Source of the DNA: Methylobacterium terricola
GTDB taxonomy: Bacteria; Pseudomonadota; Alphaproteobacteria; Rhizobiales; Beijerinckiaceae
DNA length: 64,000 nt
Reading direction: 5' to 3'
NCBI RefSeq assembly: GCF_006151805.1
Contig: NZ_VDDA01000007.1
Location: 1-64,000 of the forward strand
Notes under the pieces: generated by a model
What the model was told of the DNA's origin: nothing
Seen by the model: the letters and a program-made list of their open reading frames with translations, nothing else
Databases searched by the model: none
Shown: positions 50,286-60,724 of the stretch, piece by piece
How positions within the stretch are numbered: position 1 is the first letter of the stretch
How the letters are laid out: each line of letters begins with the position of its first letter
Translations under genes and position numbers: made by a program

Positions 50286-52255
50286 CCGTTCCCCCCGCCG
50301 ATTCCTTCCTCGCCCGCCTCGCCGCGGCCTCGCGCCAGGAGCAGTTCCTGGCGGTGGTGAGCCGGGACGAGGCGATGGCGCGCTGGCGCGAGGCCGTGCC
50401 GCACGCCCCGCTGCCGCCCGAGACCGTGCCGCTCTCCGCGGCGCTCGGCCGGGTGCTTGCCGCCGACATCGCCTCGCCGATCGACGTGCCGCCGTTCGAC
50501 CGGGCTCTCGTCGACGGCTTCGCGGTCCGCAGCGCCGACACCGAAGGGGCGAGCGAGGCCGCGCCGCGCCGCCTCGTCCTCAACGGCGAGATCCTGGCCT
50601 GCGGCGTCGCGCCGGCGCTCACGGTCGGCCCCGGCACCGCCACCCCGATCGCCACCGGCGGCGTGCTGCCGCGCGGAGCCGACGCGGTGGTGATGGTCGA
50701 GGCGACGGACTTCGAGGACGGGCCGGAGCCGGCGGTCGCGCTGGCGCAAGCCGCAAACCCGGGCCGGTTCGTCGGCTATGCCGGCGCCGACATGGCGCGG
50801 GGCGAGACGGTCCTGCGCCGCGCCACCCTGGTCACCGCCCGTGAGATCGGCATGCTGGCGGCCTGCGGCCTCGCCGAGGTCGCGGTGGTGCGCCGGCCCC
50901 GGGTGACCGTGCTCTCGACCGGCGACGAGCTGGTGGCGCCGGGCCGCCCCTTGGATCAGGGGCAGCTCTACGATTCGAACGGCGCCATCGTGGCGGCGAG
51001 CGTGGCCGAGAATGGCGGCGTTGCGGTCCCCGGCGGCATCGTGCCGGACGACGAGACGGCGTTGCAGGCGGCGCTCGCGCGCGCGCTCGCCTCGTCCGAC
51101 CTCGTGGTTCTGTCGGGCGGCACCTCGAAGGGGGCGGGGGATGTCTCTCACCGCATCCTGTCGCGGCTCGGCGAGCCCGGCATCCTCGTCCACGGCGTCG
51201 CGCTGAAGCCCGGCAAGCCGCTCTGCCTCGCGCGGGCCGGCGACGTGCCGGTGGTGGTGCTGCCGGGCTTCCCGACCTCGGCGATGTTCACCTTCCACGA
51301 ATTCGTGGTGCCGCTGATCCGGGCCCTCGCCGGCCTGCCCGCCCGGGAGGAGGAGACGATCGAGGCGCGCCTGCCGCAGCGCCTGTCCTCCGAGCTCGGC
51401 CGCACCGAATACGTGATGGCGGCGCTCTCCCGCGGCAGCGACGGGTGGGTCGCCCTGCCGCTGGCCAAGGGCTCCGGCGCCGTGACGGCGTTCTCGCAGG
51501 CGGACGGCTTCTTCGCCGTGCCGGCGGCCCGGGCGGGGCTCGAGGCCGGCGAGACCGTGCAGGTGTCCCGCATCGGCCGGGCGGCGCGGCCGCCGGACCT
51601 GATGATCGTCGGCAGCCACTGCCTCGGCCTCGACCGGCTGGTCGGACGCCTCGCGGAACGCGGCGTCTCGGCCCGCACCCTGTGGGTCGGCTCGGCCGGC
51701 GGCCTCGCCGCCTTGCGCCGGGGCGAGTGCGACCTCGCCGCCATGCACCTCCTCGATCCCGAGACCGGGCGCTACAACGCGCCCTACCTCACCCCGGGCC
51801 TCGCCTTGGCGCCGGGCTGGCGCCGGCTGCAGGGCGTGGTGTTCCGCAAGGGCGACGCCCGCTTCGCGGGCCGCTCGGCGGAGGGCGCGGTGGCAGGACT
51901 CTTGACCGAGGGCGAGGCGGTGATGGTCAACCGCAACACCGGCGCCGGCACCCGGGCGCTTGTCGAAGGGCTTCTGAACGGCGCCCGCCCGGCCGGGTAT
52001 TGGAACCAGCCGCGCTCGCACAACGCCGTCGCGGCGGCGGTGGCGCAAGGCCGGGCGGATTGGGGCGTGGCGATTCGAACGGTGGCGGACGCCTACGGCC
52101 TAAGCTTCCTGCCGCTGACCGAGGAGCATTACGACTTCGCCTATCGCGAGAGCCGCCGCGACGAGCCGGCCCTGGCCGCGTTCCTGAGCCTCCTCGACGA
52201 TCCGTCGCTGGCGCCCGACCTCGCCGCCCTCGGCTTCACCCGGGCGGGGGCCTGA
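50282..52255 (+). CDS. MoeA fused to a periplasmic-binding-like domain
   Basis: 657 aa from a GTG at 50282. Residues 1-~420 are a complete MoeA: PFDRALVDGFAVR (71-83), STGDELVAPG (212-221), DSN (231-233 region) and VVLSGGTSKGAGD. The C-terminal ~225 residues (from LMIVGSHCLGLDRLVGRL on) are a PBP_like domain, the fold of periplasmic molybdate-type binding proteins but cytosolic here. The fusion is known in the family and may couple molybdate or cofactor sensing to insertion. It is coupled to the divergent MoeA upstream and to mobB downstream. Confidence 0.88.
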   Translation: MTVPPADSFLARLAAASRQEQFLAVVSRDEAMARWREAVPHAPLPPETVPLSAALGRVLAADIASPIDVPPFDRALVDGFAVRSADTEGASEAAPRRLVLNGEILACGVAPALTVGPGTATPIATGGVLPRGADAVVMVEATDFEDGPEPAVALAQAANPGRFVGYAGADMARGETVLRRATLVTAREIGMLAACGLAEVAVVRRPRVTVLSTGDELVAPGRPLDQGQLYDSNGAIVAASVAENGGVAVPGGIVPDDETALQAALARALASSDLVVLSGGTSKGAGDVSHRILSRLGEPGILVHGVALKPGKPLCLARAGDVPVVVLPGFPTSAMFTFHEFVVPLIRALAGLPAREEETIEARLPQRLSSELGRTEYVMAALSRGSDGWVALPLAKGSGAVTAFSQADGFFAVPAARAGLEAGETVQVSRIGRAARPPDLMIVGSHCLGLDRLVGRLAERGVSARTLWVGSAGGLAALRRGECDLAAMHLLDPETGRYNAPYLTPGLALAPGWRRLQGVVFRKGDARFAGRSAEGAVAGLLTEGEAVMVNRNTGAGTRALVEGLLNGARPAGYWNQPRSHNAVAAAVAQGRADWGVAIRTVADAYGLSFLPLTEEHYDFAYRESRRDEPALAAFLSLLDDPSLAPDLAALGFTRAGA

Positions 52256-52257
52256 CG

Positions 52258-52806
52258 ATGCGGGTCATCGGTCTCGCCGGCTGGTCCGGTGCCGGCAAGA
52301 CGACGCTGCTCGTGCGGCTGATCCCGGTCCTGCGCGGCCGGTCCCTGCGCGTGGCGACGGTGAAGCACGCCCACCACGCCTTCGACGTCGACCAGCCGGG
52401 CAAGGATTCCTTCCGCCACCGCGAGGCCGGCGCCAGCGAGGTGATCGTGTCGTCGAGCCGGCGCACCGTGCAGATCCGCGAGGTCGAGGAAGAGGCCCGC
52501 CTGCCCGACCTGCTGCGCCGTCTCGGACCCTGCGACCTGGCGGTGATCGAGGGCTTCAAGCGCGCGGCGCATCCGAAACTCGAGGTCTACCGCCACGCCA
52601 ATGGCCGCCCGCCGCTCCATCCGGACGATCCCCGCATCGTCGCGGTGGCGAGCGACCACCCCTTCCCGGAGGCAGGCCGGCCGGTCGTCCCCCTCGACGC
52701 GGTCGAGGCGGTCGCCGATATCGTGCTGGCGCGGTCGGAGCCCCTCTCGATGGTGCTGGAGCGGCTGGAATCCCAAGGGATGGAATCTCATGGCGCAGCT
52801 GACTGA
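52258..52806 (+). CDS. mobB: Molybdopterin-guanine dinucleotide biosynthesis protein MobB
   Basis: P-loop GTPase of 182 aa. Walker A GWSGAGKTT is at residues 8-16; the motif TVKHAHHAFDVDQPGKDSFRHREAGA (conserved K-H-x-H-H-x-F-D-x-D-x-P-G-K-D) and EGFKRAAHPKLEVYR are MobB hallmarks. It assists MobA in attaching GMP to molybdopterin, giving the bis-MGD cofactor used by formate dehydrogenase. The ATG is 2 bp after the preceding stop, and its 3' end overlaps moeA by 17 bp. Confidence 0.94.
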   Translation: MRVIGLAGWSGAGKTTLLVRLIPVLRGRSLRVATVKHAHHAFDVDQPGKDSFRHREAGASEVIVSSSRRTVQIREVEEEARLPDLLRRLGPCDLAVIEGFKRAAHPKLEVYRHANGRPPLHPDDPRIVAVASDHPFPEAGRPVVPLDAVEAVADIVLARSEPLSMVLERLESQGMESHGAAD

Positions 52807-54043
52807 CGACTGCTTCGCCTTCGGCGGTCCCTTGCTCTCCGTCGAGGACGCCGCGGCCCTGATCGCCGGGCGGCTGCCGATCCTGGCCGGGACCGAGACC
52901 CTGCCCCTGGCCGAGGCCGACGGACGGGTCGCCGCCGCCGACATCCTCGCCGGCCTCGACCTGCCGCCCTTCGACAATTCCGCCGTCGACGGCTACGCCG
53001 TGCGCTTCGCCGATCTCGCGGCCGGGACGGAGACCGTGCTGCCGGTGCGCGGGCGCCTGCCCGCCGGCGCCCTGCCGGACGCCGCCGCGGTCCCAGGGGC
53101 GGCGCTGCGGATCTTCACCGGCGCCGCGATGCCGCCGGGGGCCGATACGGTGTTCATGCAGGAGGACGTGCGGCGCGAGGGCGACGTGGTCGTGCTGCCC
53201 GCGGGCCTCAAAGCCGGCGCCAACCGGCGCCTCGCCGGCGAGGACGTGGCGCGCGGCAGCACCGTGATCCCGGCCGGCCGCCGCCTCACGCCGCCGGACC
53301 TCGGCCTCGCCGCCGCGACCGGCCATGCCCGGATCGCGGTGCGACGCCGCCTGCGAGTCGCGGTGTTCTCGACCGGCGACGAACTGGCCGAGCCCGGCGC
53401 ATCGTTGCGGCCCGGGGCGATCCACGATTCGAACCGGGTGCTGCTCGTGGCGCTGCTGCGCCGCCTGGGTGCCGAGGTGAGCGACCTCGGCATCCTGCGC
53501 GACGACCCCGCCGCCCTGCCGGAGCGGCTGCGGGCGGCCGCCGGCGGCCACGACCTGATCGTCACCTCGGGCGGCGTCTCGACCGGCGAGGAGGACCACG
53601 TCAAGGCAGCGGTGGAGGCGATCGGCCGGCTGGTGTTCTGGCGCCTCGCGATCAAGCCGGGCCGGCCCGTCGCGATGGGGCTGATCGGCGACACGGCGTT
53701 CGTCGGCCTGCCGGGAAACCCGGTCGCGGTCTACGTCACCCTGCTGTTCGTGGTCCGCCCCCTGCTGGCGCGCCTCGGCGGCGCTCTGCTCGACGCCCCC
53801 CCGAGCGAGCCGGCCCGCGCCGCCTTCGCCTACGCCAAGAAGGCCGGGCGGCGGGAATACGTCCGCGTCTCGTTGCGCCGGGGCGCCGACGGCGTCGTCG
53901 AGGCGGTGAAGTTCCCCCGCGACGGCGCCGGCATCCTGTCCTCGCTCACCGGCAGCGACGGGCTCGCCGAGCTGCCCGAGGCGGTGACGCGGGTCGCGGA
54001 GGGGGACCGGATCGAGGTGTTCAGGCATCCTCTGCTGTGGTGA
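52790..54043 (+). CDS. moeA: Molybdopterin molybdotransferase MoeA
   Basis: Canonical MoeA, 417 aa, which inserts molybdate into adenylated molybdopterin. The motifs LPPFDNSAVDGYAVR (58-72 region), STGDELAEPG, IHDSN and TSGGVSTGEEDHVK are all intact, and the C-terminal domain IV is present. The start is the ATG at 52790, inside the mobB end. It completes a four-gene molybdenum cofactor block. Of the three MoeA-like proteins it is the most likely to be the housekeeping enzyme. Confidence 0.95.
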   Translation: MAQLTDDCFAFGGPLLSVEDAAALIAGRLPILAGTETLPLAEADGRVAAADILAGLDLPPFDNSAVDGYAVRFADLAAGTETVLPVRGRLPAGALPDAAAVPGAALRIFTGAAMPPGADTVFMQEDVRREGDVVVLPAGLKAGANRRLAGEDVARGSTVIPAGRRLTPPDLGLAAATGHARIAVRRRLRVAVFSTGDELAEPGASLRPGAIHDSNRVLLVALLRRLGAEVSDLGILRDDPAALPERLRAAAGGHDLIVTSGGVSTGEEDHVKAAVEAIGRLVFWRLAIKPGRPVAMGLIGDTAFVGLPGNPVAVYVTLLFVVRPLLARLGGALLDAPPSEPARAAFAYAKKAGRREYVRVSLRRGADGVVEAVKFPRDGAGILSSLTGSDGLAELPEAVTRVAEGDRIEVFRHPLLW

Positions 54044-54118
54044 CGCCGAAGATTCGGGCAGGACACCGCCGCGATACCCTGGAGGAGTCTCGACCGCTCG
54101 TGCTAGAGGCGGCCGATC

Positions 54119-55975
54119 ATGGGGGCCGACACCCGTGACACCTGCGTCAGGACAGGTCCCGGGTCGGCGTTCCTCGTGAGCCGAACGAGGGAAGACACTC
54201 GCCTGCGCAGCCTCCTCGACCGCCTCCGCACCGCCCTTGTGGCGCGCCGGCCCTCCTTCCCCGTGCGGTACGGCGTCGCGACGCTCGCGGTCGGTGCCAT
54301 CGCGCTGCTGCGCTGGGCGCTGTTCGCCGAGTTCGCGCCGTGGTTCCTGTTCACGCCCGGCGTGGTCGTCGTCGCGCTGCTGCTCGGGGGCGGGGCGGGC
54401 CTGTGGGCGACGGGCCTGGCGACGGCCTGCGCCGGGATCGTGCTGCTCGCCGTGCCGCCGCTCGGCGCCCTGTCGCTGATCCAGGTCGTCGCCTCGACGA
54501 TCTTCGCCGCCACCACGGCCGGCCTCGTCGGCGTGGTGGTCGCCCTGCGGCACGCGCTGATCGAGGCGGAGGCGTCGCGGGCCGCCCTGGCCCGCAGCGC
54601 CGCGGCGGCCGAGGAGCGCGAGGCCTTCGTGACCAGCGTGCTGGCGAGTTCGACCGACTGCATCAAGGTCCTGGACCTCGACGGCCGGCTGACCTTCATG
54701 TCCGAGGGCGGGCAGCAGGTGATGGAGGTCAGCGACTTCAACGCCATCCGGGGCTGCCCCTGGCCCGATTTCTGGACCGGCCAGGGTCACCAGGAGGCCG
54801 TCGCCGCCCTGACGGAGGCCCGCGCGGGGCGGGCGCGCAGCTTCGTCGGCCGCGCCTGCACGATGCGGGGGACGTCGAAGTGGTGGCACGTCGCCGTCAG
54901 CCCGATCCGCAACCCGGACGGCACCTTCGATCGCATCCTGTCGGTCTCGCGCGACATCACCGCCCTCCGCGAGAGCGAGGAGGAGCGCGACCGCTTCGTC
55001 CGGCTCGCCGAGACCAGCACCGACTTCATCGGCATGGCGCAGACCGACGGCCGGATCTTCTACCTCAACGACGCCGCCCGGCGCATGGTCGGCCTCGACG
55101 GGACCGACCTTACCGCGCTCACCATCGCCGACTTCTTCCCGCCGGAGCAGGTCGCCACGGTGGCGGGGGAGGTGCTGCCGGCGGTGGACCGCGACGGGCA
55201 CTGGTCGGGCGAGCTGACGCTTCGCCATTTCCGGACCGGCGCGCTCATCCCGGTCCTGTCCTCGCTTTTCCCGGTCACCGACAGCGAGGGAGCGATCGTG
55301 GGCACCGGCACCGTGACCCGCGACTTCCGCGCCCGCAAGGCGGCCGAGGAGGAGCTGCGGCTCCTCAACGGCGAACTCGCTCACCGGCTCAAGAACGTGC
55401 TGGCGGTGGTGCAGTCGGTGACCCGGCAGACCCTGCGCAACGCCTCCGACCTCGGCCGGGCCAGCGAGGACCTGTCGGCACGGCTGGTGGCGCTCGGCAC
55501 CGCCACCGACGTGCTCACCAACGCCTCCTGGCGCTCGGCCGACCTGCGCGAGCTGACCGCGCGGTCGCTCGCCCCCCACGGCGAGATCGGCACGCGGATC
55601 CGGCTCGACGGGCCCGACCTCACCCTGCAGCCTCAGGTCGCGGTTGCCCTCGCGCTGGCGTTGCACGAGCTGGCAACCAATGCGGCCAAATACGGTTCAT
55701 TGTCGAACGACGCGGGACGGGTGGAGGTGAGCTGGCAGGTGCAAGGGGAGGGGAACGGAGAGGGCGCGGAGGCGCGGTTCCGGCTCGAATGGCGCGAGCA
55801 GGGCGGCCCGCCGGTGGCTCCCCCGACCCGGCGCGGCTTCGGCAGCACCCTGATCGAGCGCTCGCTGCGCTCGTATTTCGGCGGCACGGCCGGGATCGAC
55901 TACCGCCCGGACGGCTTGGTTTTCGTGATGGATGCCCGCTTGAGCGACGCGGCGCTGGTGAGGGATGAGGCGTAG
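54119..55975 (+). CDS. HWE-type sensor histidine kinase with membrane N-terminus and two PAS domains
   Basis: 618 aa. Residues ~45-140 contain about four membrane segments (MASE/DUF4118-like, with VRYGVATLAVGAIALLRWAL). Two PAS domains follow (~150-270 and ~280-400). The kinase core has the phosphorylatable His422 in AHRLKNVLAVV, the N-box ALHELATNAAKYG and the WREQGG tract that defines HWE kinases, then FGSTLIERSL. The ATG at 54119 is used, though a start nearer residue 20 is possible. The adjacent receiver gene, 2 bp downstream, is its likely partner. Confidence 0.92.
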   Translation: MGADTRDTCVRTGPGSAFLVSRTREDTRLRSLLDRLRTALVARRPSFPVRYGVATLAVGAIALLRWALFAEFAPWFLFTPGVVVVALLLGGGAGLWATGLATACAGIVLLAVPPLGALSLIQVVASTIFAATTAGLVGVVVALRHALIEAEASRAALARSAAAAEEREAFVTSVLASSTDCIKVLDLDGRLTFMSEGGQQVMEVSDFNAIRGCPWPDFWTGQGHQEAVAALTEARAGRARSFVGRACTMRGTSKWWHVAVSPIRNPDGTFDRILSVSRDITALRESEEERDRFVRLAETSTDFIGMAQTDGRIFYLNDAARRMVGLDGTDLTALTIADFFPPEQVATVAGEVLPAVDRDGHWSGELTLRHFRTGALIPVLSSLFPVTDSEGAIVGTGTVTRDFRARKAAEEELRLLNGELAHRLKNVLAVVQSVTRQTLRNASDLGRASEDLSARLVALGTATDVLTNASWRSADLRELTARSLAPHGEIGTRIRLDGPDLTLQPQVAVALALALHELATNAAKYGSLSNDAGRVEVSWQVQGEGNGEGAEARFRLEWREQGGPPVAPPTRRGFGSTLIERSLRSYFGGTAGIDYRPDGLVFVMDARLSDAALVRDEA

Positions 55976-55977
55976 CG

Positions 55978-56358
55978 GTGGGGCAGAGCACACCGATCGG
56001 CACCAAGACCATCCTGGTGGTCGAGGACGAGGCGCTGCTGCGCTTCGACGTGATCGATTTCTTCGAGGATCGCGGTTGGCGGGTCTACGAGGCGGAGAAT
56101 GCCGAGCAGGCGATCGCTCTGCTCGACCGCCACGGCGAGATCCGCGTGGTCCTGACCGACGTCCAGATGCCCGGCGCCATGGACGGGCTCAAGCTCGCCC
56201 ATTACGTCCGCGACCGCTTCCCGCCGACCCTGCTGTTCGTCGTCTCCGGCCAGGCCCCGCCCTCGGCGACGGCGCTGCCGGCGCGGGCGACGTTCCTGCC
56301 GAAGCCCTTCGATCTGAACCGCGTGCTGCGGCAGATCGAGCGGAGCCCAGTCGGGTAG
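55978..56358 (+). CDS. Response regulator (single receiver domain) paired with the HWE kinase
   Basis: 126 aa from a GTG two bases after the kinase stop. The receiver features are complete: acidic pair in VVEDEALLR, phosphoacceptor Asp61 in VVLTDVQMPG, the switch Ser in VVSGQ and Lys109 in LPKPF. There is no output domain, so the phosphoryl group is probably passed on or used in protein interaction, as with other CheY-like partners of HWE kinases. Transcription ends convergent with a pentapeptide-repeat gene. Confidence 0.92.
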   Translation: MGQSTPIGTKTILVVEDEALLRFDVIDFFEDRGWRVYEAENAEQAIALLDRHGEIRVVLTDVQMPGAMDGLKLAHYVRDRFPPTLLFVVSGQAPPSATALPARATFLPKPFDLNRVLRQIERSPVG

Positions 56359-56449
56359 AGGACGGGCCCGCTCCGATCCGGCCGGGGCGTACGGCACCCC
56401 GGCAACGCCGTCCCCGTCAGCAGGCTTCTCCCTTTCAGCCTCTCGCGCC

Positions 56450-56480
56450 TCCCGGACGACTGACGCGTCGGCGGAAGCGG
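56450..56480. repeat. Degenerate copy of the 19.6-kb palindromic element
   Basis: Reading from 56450, about 24 of 29 bases match the outer arm and adjoining sequence of the repeat at 19659-19687 (shared core TCCCGGACGACTG then CGTC-GCG-AAG). It lies in the 197-bp gap between convergent genes (56359-56555), as does the fuller copy. Confidence 0.5.
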
Positions 56481-56555
56481 GGGCTGGGACAGGGGCCCTG
56501 GCTTACGGCCAGGACGCTCTAGCCGTTCGCCGCCGCGATCCGATCGGGCGATCGC

Positions 56556-57359
56556 TCAGCGATCTCCCCGCGTGATCGCCCGGTCCGCATTCACCCGCGC
56601 CGCCCAGTCCCTGGCCCGGTCCTGGCCCTTGAGGTCGACGAGCCGTGCCCCGCTCACGTCGGCATTCTTGAAATCCGCCCCCGCCACGGTCGCGCCGGTC
56701 AGGTTCGCCCCCGACAGGTCGGCGCCCATCAGCACCGCGTCGGTGAGGTCGGCGCCGCGCAGATCGGCATAGTCGAGCCGGGCGCGGCCGAGATCGGCGC
56801 CGCGCAGGGAAGCGCCCGAGAGGTTCACCGAGACGAACACCGTCCGCATCAGGCCCATCGACTGGTTCCTGATGTCGGCCCCGGCCTTCAGGCCAGTAAG
56901 GGTCGCACCGCTGAGGTTGGCGCCGCGGAAATCGCCGATCGGAATCGCGCGGCTGAGGTCGGCGCCGCCGAGATTGGCGTCACGCGCCGTGATGCCGAAC
57001 AGCCGCGCGCCGACGAGCTTGGCACCGGAGAGATCGGCCTTGAGAAACCAGGATTGCTCGAGATTGGCGCCGCTGAGATCGGTCCCGCGGAGCAGCGCCC
57101 GGTTCAGGCGCGCGGTGCGCAGGTTGGCGCCGCGCAGGTCGAGCCCCGAAAGGTCGAGGCCGGACAGGGCCTTGTCCGAGAGGTCGACCGGCGCGCCGTC
57201 GACCTTCGCCTTGGCGATCAGCGCCTCGATGTCGGCCCGGGTCATCTCGGCCTTCGTCATCCTCGGCGAGGCCATGTCGGCGCCGAGCAGCAGGTCCTGC
57301 TCGGCGGCGGCTGGGCCTGCCAGTACGGCGAGCGCGGCGCAGAGGGTGAGAAGGCGCAT
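56556..57359 (-). CDS. Exported pentapeptide-repeat protein
   Basis: 267 aa from the ATG at 57359, giving a signal peptide of about 19 residues (MRLLTLCAALAVLAGPAAA); the longer frame is not signal-like. From about residue 60 to 245 the chain is built of A(D/N)LxX pentapeptides (for example ANLRTARLNRALLRGTDLSGANL), predicting a right-handed quadrilateral beta-helix. The 20-residue C-terminus is basic. Pentapeptide proteins may protect gyrase when cytosolic, but this one is exported, so that role is unlikely. It stands alone upstream of the RND genes. Confidence 0.88.
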   Translation of the reverse strand: MRLLTLCAALAVLAGPAAAEQDLLLGADMASPRMTKAEMTRADIEALIAKAKVDGAPVDLSDKALSGLDLSGLDLRGANLRTARLNRALLRGTDLSGANLEQSWFLKADLSGAKLVGARLFGITARDANLGGADLSRAIPIGDFRGANLSGATLTGLKAGADIRNQSMGLMRTVFVSVNLSGASLRGADLGRARLDYADLRGADLTDAVLMGADLSGANLTGATVAGADFKNADVSGARLVDLKGQDRARDWAARVNADRAITRGDR

Positions 57360-57536
57360 CCGTGTCACTCCCGTCGGAGGCGACGCGCTTTGCATCGGGC
57401 GCCGGCCTGTTGCCCGCAATAGAGCATCGGGCGCCACCGGAGGCGAGGTCGACTGATGGCCGAGATCCGTCGACAGAGCCCTGGCCAGAGCCCTGGGCTG
57501 CGCGGACCGGCCAGGAAGCCGGCCCGCACTGTCTCC

Positions 57537-60500
57537 TCAATGCCCGTGCGCGGGCTCCCGCGCCGGCTCCGACGCATGCGCCGCCCCCGGCGCCGCATCC
57601 AGCCCCTCCTCGCGCACCCGCTTCCTCTGGAAGAACCGCATCGCGACGACGAAGAAGACCGGGACCAGGATCACCGCCAGCACCGTGGCGGTGATCATCC
57701 CGCCCATCACGCCGGTACCGATCGCCTGCTGGCTCTTCGAGGCCGCGCCGGTCGCGATGGCGAGCGGCACGACGCCGAAGATGAAGGCGAGCGAGGTCAT
57801 CACGATCGGGCGGAAGCGCAGGCGCGAGGCCTCGACCGTGGCGGTGACGAGGCTGGTGCCGGGCTTCCACAGCTCGCGCGCGAACTCGATGATCAGGATC
57901 GCGTTCTTGGCCGACAGGCCGATGATCGTGATGAGGCCGATCTTGAAGTACACGTCGTTCGGCATCTCGCGGATGATCACGCCGGCGACCGAGCCGATCA
58001 CGCCGAGCGGGATGACCAGCATCACCGCGAGCGGGATCGACCAGCTCTCGTAGAGCGCGGCAAGGCACAGGAACACGATCAGCACCGACAGCGCCAGGAG
58101 CAGCGTCGCCTGCGAGCCGGCCTGCTTCTCCTGCAGCGACTGGCCGGTCCAGGTGTAGCCGAAGCCCTTCGGCAATTCCGTCATCAGCCGCTCCATCTCG
58201 GCGATGGCGTCGCCCGAGGTGAAGCCCGCCGCCGGCTCGCCGGTGATGCGGACCGACTGGTAGCCGTTGAAGCCGATGATCTGGGCCGGGCCGACGCTCC
58301 ACTTCAGGTCGGCGAAGGACGACATCGGCACCATCGTGCCGAGGTGGTTCTTGACGCTGTAGTTCAGCAGGTCGGCGGCGTTGAGACGCTGGGCATCCTG
58401 GGCCTGGACGATCACCCGCTGCATCTTGCCCCGGTTGGGGAAGTCGTTGGTGTAGACCGAGCCGAGATTGACCTGGATGGTGTCGTTGATGTCGGCGAAG
58501 TTGACGCCGAGCGCCGCCGCCTTCTCGCGGTCGATCACCAGCTCCGCCTGCGGGGCGGGCGGCAGGCCCTCGACGTAGACGTTCTTGAGCACCGGGCTCT
58601 TGCGGGCGAGCGCCAGCAGCTGCTCCTGCGCGGCCATGAGCGCGGCGTAGCCCTTCTGCGCGCGGTCCTGGAGGCGGAAGCTGAAGCCCGAGGCGTTGCC
58701 GAGGTTGTCGATCGGCGGCGGCTCGAGCGCCTGGATCACCGCGTCGCGGTAGCTCGCCATCGCCTTGTTGGTGCCGGCGACGAGCGCGGCGGCCGATTGG
58801 TCCTTGCCGCGCTGCGACCACGGCTTCAGCGTCACGAAGGCCTGCGAGGTCATCTGGCCCTGGCCCGAGAACGAGAAGCCGTTGACGATCGTCACGGTCG
58901 CCACGCCCGGCTGGGCCATCAGGTGCTCCTCGGTCTTCTTCACCGCCGCGAGCGTGCGGTTGAACGAGGAGCCCGGCGGGGTCTGGATGTCGACGGTGAA
59001 GAAGCCCTGGTCCTCGACCGGCAGGAAGCCCTCGGGCAGGCGCACGAAGGCGTAGGCGACGCCCGCGACCAGGATCAGGTAGACCACCATCATCCGGCCG
59101 GCCTTGGCCACCGCCCAGGCGACGCCCCGTCCGTAGCGGGCGGTCTCGCGGTCGACGATCCGGTTGAACCAGCCGAAGAAGCCGCGCTTGGCGTGGTGGT
59201 GGCCGGGCTCGACGGGCTTCAGCAGCGTGGCGCAGAGCGCCGGGGTGAGCGACAACGCCAGGAAGGCCGAGAAGGCGATCGAGGTCACCATCGCGATCGA
59301 GAACTGGCGGTAGATAATGCCGACCGAGCCGGGGAAGAACGCCATCGGGATGAACACCGCGACGAGCACCAGCGTGATGCCGATGATCGCGCCGGTGATC
59401 TGGCGCATCGCCTTGCGGGTCGCCTCCTTGGGCGACAGGCCCTCCTCGGACATGATCCGCTCGACGTTCTCGACCACCACGATCGCGTCGTCGACCAGGA
59501 TGCCGATGGCGAGCACCATGCCGAACATGGTCAGCACGTTGATCGAGAACCCGGCGAGCAGCATGATCGTGCAGGTGCCGAGCAGCGCGATCGGCACCAC
59601 GATCGTCGGGATCAGGGTGTAGCGGATGTTCTGCAGGAACAGGAACATCACGATGAACACCAGCACCACCGCCTCGACGAGGGTGTGCAGCACCTTCTCG
59701 ATCGAGGCCTCGACCGCCGGCGTGATGTCGTAGGGGATGTCCCACTTCACCGAATCGGGGAAGAACTGCGACAGCTCCTCCATCTTGGCGCGGATCGCCT
59801 TGGCGGTGTCGAGCGCGTTGCCGTCGGGGGCGAGCGTCACCGAGATGCCGGCGGCCTCGCCGCCGTTGAGGCGGGTGGTGAACTTGTAGTCCTCGCCGCC
59901 GAGCTCGATCCGGGCGACGTCGCGCAGGCGCACGGTCGAGCCGTCGGGATTGGCCCGCAGCACGATGGCGCCGAATTCCTCGGGCGCCCGCATCTGGCCC
60001 TTCACGAGGATCGGGACGTTGATCTTGTGGACCTCGGGGCTCGGCTGCGCGCCGACGGCACCGGATGCGATCTGGACGTTCTGGCGCGTGATCGCCTGCG
60101 TCACGTCGGAGGCGTTGAGCGACAGGCCGCGCAGCTTGTCGGGGTCGATCCAGACGCGGAGCGACCGCTCGGTCGAGTACAGGGTGGCGCGGCCGACGCC
60201 CGGGATGCGGCGGATCTCGTTGATGACGTTGCGGATCAGGAAGTCGCCGAGCGCGACCTCGTCCATCGACCCGTCCTTGGAGACGAGGGTGATGATGTTG
60301 AGGGTCGCGGCGGACGCCTCCTCGACCAGGATGCCCTGCTGGCGCACTTCCGCCGGAAGCCGCGCCTCGACGCGCTTGAGGCGGTTCTGCACCTCGACGC
60401 CGGCATAGCCCGGATCGGTGCCCGGCTCGAAGTTCGCCGTGATCTCGACGACGCCGAACGAGTCGCTCGCCGATTCGAAGCTCTGGATGTTGGCCGCGCC

Positions 60501-60710
60501 GTTCAGCTCATCCTCGATGAGGCGCGTCGTGCCGGTATAGAGGTCCTCGACGGAGGCGCCCGGGAAGGCGGTGGAGAGGGCGATCGAGGGCGGCGCGATG
60601 ATCGGGTACTGCGCCACCGGCAGCATCGGGATCGTGAGCGCGCCGCCGAGGCAGATGAACAGGGCGACGACCCAGGCGAAGACCGGACGGTCGATGAAGA
60701 AGCTGGCCAC
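57537..60710 (-). CDS. RND efflux transporter, HAE1 family inner-membrane permease
   Basis: 1057 aa from a GTG at 60710; the protein begins [22 protein letters not shown], the standard AcrB/MexB start. Two halves each with six membrane helices and large periplasmic loops are visible; proton-relay Asp residues occur in [19 protein letters not shown]. It exports drugs or solvents by proton antiport with the adaptor encoded 14 bp upstream. No TolC-type outer-membrane gene or regulator is in the window. The C-terminus is Ala/Glu/Pro-rich. Confidence 0.95.
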   Translation of the reverse strand: MASFFIDRPVFAWVVALFICLGGALTIPMLPVAQYPIIAPPSIALSTAFPGASVEDLYTGTTRLIEDELNGAANIQSFESASDSFGVVEITANFEPGTDPGYAGVEVQNRLKRVEARLPAEVRQQGILVEEASAATLNIITLVSKDGSMDEVALGDFLIRNVINEIRRIPGVGRATLYSTERSLRVWIDPDKLRGLSLNASDVTQAITRQNVQIASGAVGAQPSPEVHKINVPILVKGQMRAPEEFGAIVLRANPDGSTVRLRDVARIELGGEDYKFTTRLNGGEAAGISVTLAPDGNALDTAKAIRAKMEELSQFFPDSVKWDIPYDITPAVEASIEKVLHTLVEAVVLVFIVMFLFLQNIRYTLIPTIVVPIALLGTCTIMLLAGFSINVLTMFGMVLAIGILVDDAIVVVENVERIMSEEGLSPKEATRKAMRQITGAIIGITLVLVAVFIPMAFFPGSVGIIYRQFSIAMVTSIAFSAFLALSLTPALCATLLKPVEPGHHHAKRGFFGWFNRIVDRETARYGRGVAWAVAKAGRMMVVYLILVAGVAYAFVRLPEGFLPVEDQGFFTVDIQTPPGSSFNRTLAAVKKTEEHLMAQPGVATVTIVNGFSFSGQGQMTSQAFVTLKPWSQRGKDQSAAALVAGTNKAMASYRDAVIQALEPPPIDNLGNASGFSFRLQDRAQKGYAALMAAQEQLLALARKSPVLKNVYVEGLPPAPQAELVIDREKAAALGVNFADINDTIQVNLGSVYTNDFPNRGKMQRVIVQAQDAQRLNAADLLNYSVKNHLGTMVPMSSFADLKWSVGPAQIIGFNGYQSVRITGEPAAGFTSGDAIAEMERLMTELPKGFGYTWTGQSLQEKQAGSQATLLLALSVLIVFLCLAALYESWSIPLAVMLVIPLGVIGSVAGVIIREMPNDVYFKIGLITIIGLSAKNAILIIEFARELWKPGTSLVTATVEASRLRFRPIVMTSLAFIFGVVPLAIATGAASKSQQAIGTGVMGGMITATVLAVILVPVFFVVAMRFFQRKRVREEGLDAAPGAAHASEPAREPAHGH

Positions 60711-60724
60711 GATGCGGGTCCTCC

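Noticed and set aside
52556..55666. A 1036-codon minus-strand frame opposite mobB, moeA and the kinase gene
   Set aside because: The plus-strand genes have intact catalytic motifs; the antisense product is low complexity.
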